Source: UBA60 sp964587885
Lineage (GTDB): Archaea; Thermoplasmatota; Poseidoniia; Poseidoniales; Poseidoniaceae
Assembly: GCA_964587885.1 (NCBI GenBank)
Contig: CAZPME010000036.1
Span: 1-16,107 of the forward strand
Direction of reading: 5' to 3'
Length of the DNA: 16,107 nucleotides
Position 1 is the first letter of the stretch. Each line of letters opens with the position of its first letter. Both the position numbers and the translations under genes were made by a program. The notes under the pieces are model-generated. The model was not told the DNA's origin. It ran no database searches and saw nothing but the letters and a program-made list of their open reading frames with translations. Below are positions 15,169 to 16,107 of this stretch, in pieces.

Positions 15169-16029
15169 CTACAATATCCAAGAGACTAACATGATTGCAA
15201 ATAACGGATACAAACCCATCGCCGTGTCGCGTAAGAAAATCATCAACAAGGTTCCAGAACTGGCTTGGGTTACTTTATCGAATTCCTCTTGCAACTTCTT
15301 GTCAATCTGATCAGATACCTTACCAGCACCATAGCGCACACCTTCGACTGCTGCCCCCATCGCTACCGATGATACCAAACCTGCAGGTGTAAATTTTCGT
15401 GCTTTCAATACTCGAACGCCCCATGTCGCCAAAGCACTCTTGGCGATTCGGGTTGTCGGTGATCCTTCTTCAGCCTCCTCTTCTTCGCTCTTATCACGTC
15501 CGCCGATGCGACGCAACCAGCCACGCAGGCCGAATCCTGCATCGGCGATTTTTCGCAGCCTTGCAACATTTTGCTTTTCGATTGCCCGCAACATTCTACG
15601 GATTCTAATAATTCGCAAAAAATCAAAGAAAATCCATAATCCGAGTAATCCAAATAACAATATTATCGCCATCAATGGAGTTTCTTGCCAAGATGGCCAA
15701 CCCAATGGGTCAGACATCAATCGGAACATTAGGACCAATAATGGAGGAAGAGTAAACCCAAGAATCTCATTGAATAAGAGAAGTCCATAGCCCTTGATCG
15801 GCACTTCCTTAATACGCTTGAGAACCCATCCCCCATGCGGAACTAATTTGGAAAGCGTACGCCAAAAAGGCCTTGATAGAAATAATAGACGCAGAATAAA
15901 TGGAACCCAAATAACAAATCCAACATATACTTCCCACACATTTGTTGGAGGAATTGTCGGCCATGCTAATGCTTGAGACACACCACATAGTAGACTCCAC
16001 CCCCATATGAACTTGAGCGATGAACTCAT
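15169..16029 (-). CDS. multi-pass membrane protein of unknown function
   Basis: I do not recognise the family. The 286-residue protein has hydrophobic segments at about 5-24, 31-52, 78-104, 115-140 and 263-286, the last ending at the C-terminus. Between segments four and five is a long, presumably cytoplasmic loop. It starts strongly basic (R-I-I-R-I-R-R-M-L-R), contains an acidic run (E-E-E-E-A-E-E) near 181-187, and continues with an Ala/Gly-rich amphipathic stretch and the charged D-Q-I-D-K-K-L-Q-E-E-F helix. The ATG at 16029-16027 has no clear ribosome site. It may head a minus-strand transcript with gpmA and the DUF1499 gene. Confidence 0.7.
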   Translation of the reverse strand: MSSSLKFIWGWSLLCGVSQALAWPTIPPTNVWEVYVGFVIWVPFILRLLFLSRPFWRTLSKLVPHGGWVLKRIKEVPIKGYGLLLFNEILGFTLPPLLVLMFRLMSDPLGWPSWQETPLMAIILLFGLLGLWIFFDFLRIIRIRRMLRAIEKQNVARLRKIADAGFGLRGWLRRIGGRDKSEEEEAEEGSPTTRIAKSALATWGVRVLKARKFTPAGLVSSVAMGAAVEGVRYGAGKVSDQIDKKLQEEFDKVTQASSGTLLMIFLRDTAMGLYPLFAIMLVSWIL

Positions 16030-16053
16030 TTGGATGAACCCATTGCGCCTATT

Positions 16054-16107
16054 ATGGCGTTTAGCGAAGACCTCTCCCCGTGGCTTACGATGAAGTATTC
16101 CCGCGAG
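16054..16107 (+). CDS. possible 5' end of a plus-strand gene cut by the window edge
   Basis: An ATG at 16054 opens 18 codons (M-A-F-S-E-D-L-S-P-W-L-T...) with no stop before the edge, divergent from the membrane-protein gene 24 bp away. There is no ribosome site upstream, so translation would be leaderless or the start lies elsewhere. Too short to identify; it may be chance. Confidence 0.25.
   Translation, partial: MAFSEDLSPWLTMKYSRE

Noticed and set aside
1..16107. CRISPR array, tRNA/rRNA genes, insertion sequences, prophage or integrase
   Set aside because: I saw no direct-repeat/spacer pattern, no tRNA-like cloverleaf in the short gaps, and no transposase or integrase motifs in any frame.

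Overview
This 16.1 kb window is gene-dense and reads like a marine planktonic archaeon of the Poseidoniales type (Marine Group II, or a relative). That assignment is inference. The best single clue is a TYW2-type wyosine tRNA-modification enzyme (7208-8140), a family restricted to archaea and eukaryotes. Other clues are TATA-like rather than -35/-10 promoter signals, Shine-Dalgarno sites of the GGAGG/GGTGA kind about 5-7 nt before starts, several GTG starts, and many signal-peptide or single-anchor surface proteins beside bacterial-type genes (uvrC, a gpmA-type phosphoglycerate mutase). No rRNA, tRNA, CRISPR array, insertion sequence or integrase is visible. No gene-free stretch exceeds about 95 bases.

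Layout, left to right. A plus-strand pair encodes a winged-helix/STAND-ATPase/helical-repeat protein (59-2263) and UvrC (2326-4053). A convergent minus-strand gene encodes a 1021-residue cell-surface protein with one C-terminal membrane anchor (7122-4057). Divergent from it, across an 85-bp promoter region, is TYW2 (7208-8140). Convergent to TYW2 is a secreted, membrane-anchored cyclophilin (9404-8157). Divergent from the cyclophilin is a plus-strand run of three genes: a small four-helix membrane protein with a histidine pattern like half-size heme A synthase (9492-9893), a membrane-anchored S15/PepX-like peptidase (9986-11836), and a stand-alone response-regulator receiver domain (11838-12191). 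The receiver-domain gene has its ribosome site inside the end of the peptidase gene. A minus-strand gene for an acidic, tryptophan-rich protein (12899-12192) abuts it with no base between the two stop codons. Divergent from that is a JAMM metalloprotease-like protein (12976-13755). A minus-strand trio closes the window: a multi-pass membrane protein (16029-15169), gpmA-type phosphoglycerate mutase (15112-14414) and a membrane-anchored DUF1499-like protein (14404-13790). Short open fragments run off both edges.

The genes do not form one obvious pathway. The recurring theme is the cell envelope: a large surface protein, an extracellular prolyl isomerase, an extracellular Xaa-Pro-type peptidase, a DUF1499 ectodomain and two multi-pass membrane proteins. 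This fits a heterotroph that handles proteins outside the cell. UvrC, TYW2 and phosphoglycerate mutase are housekeeping functions. The parts most worth follow-up are the STAND ATPase, the tryptophan-rich acidic protein opposite the JAMM protease, the four-helix putative heme protein, and the receiver domain coupled to a surface peptidase.
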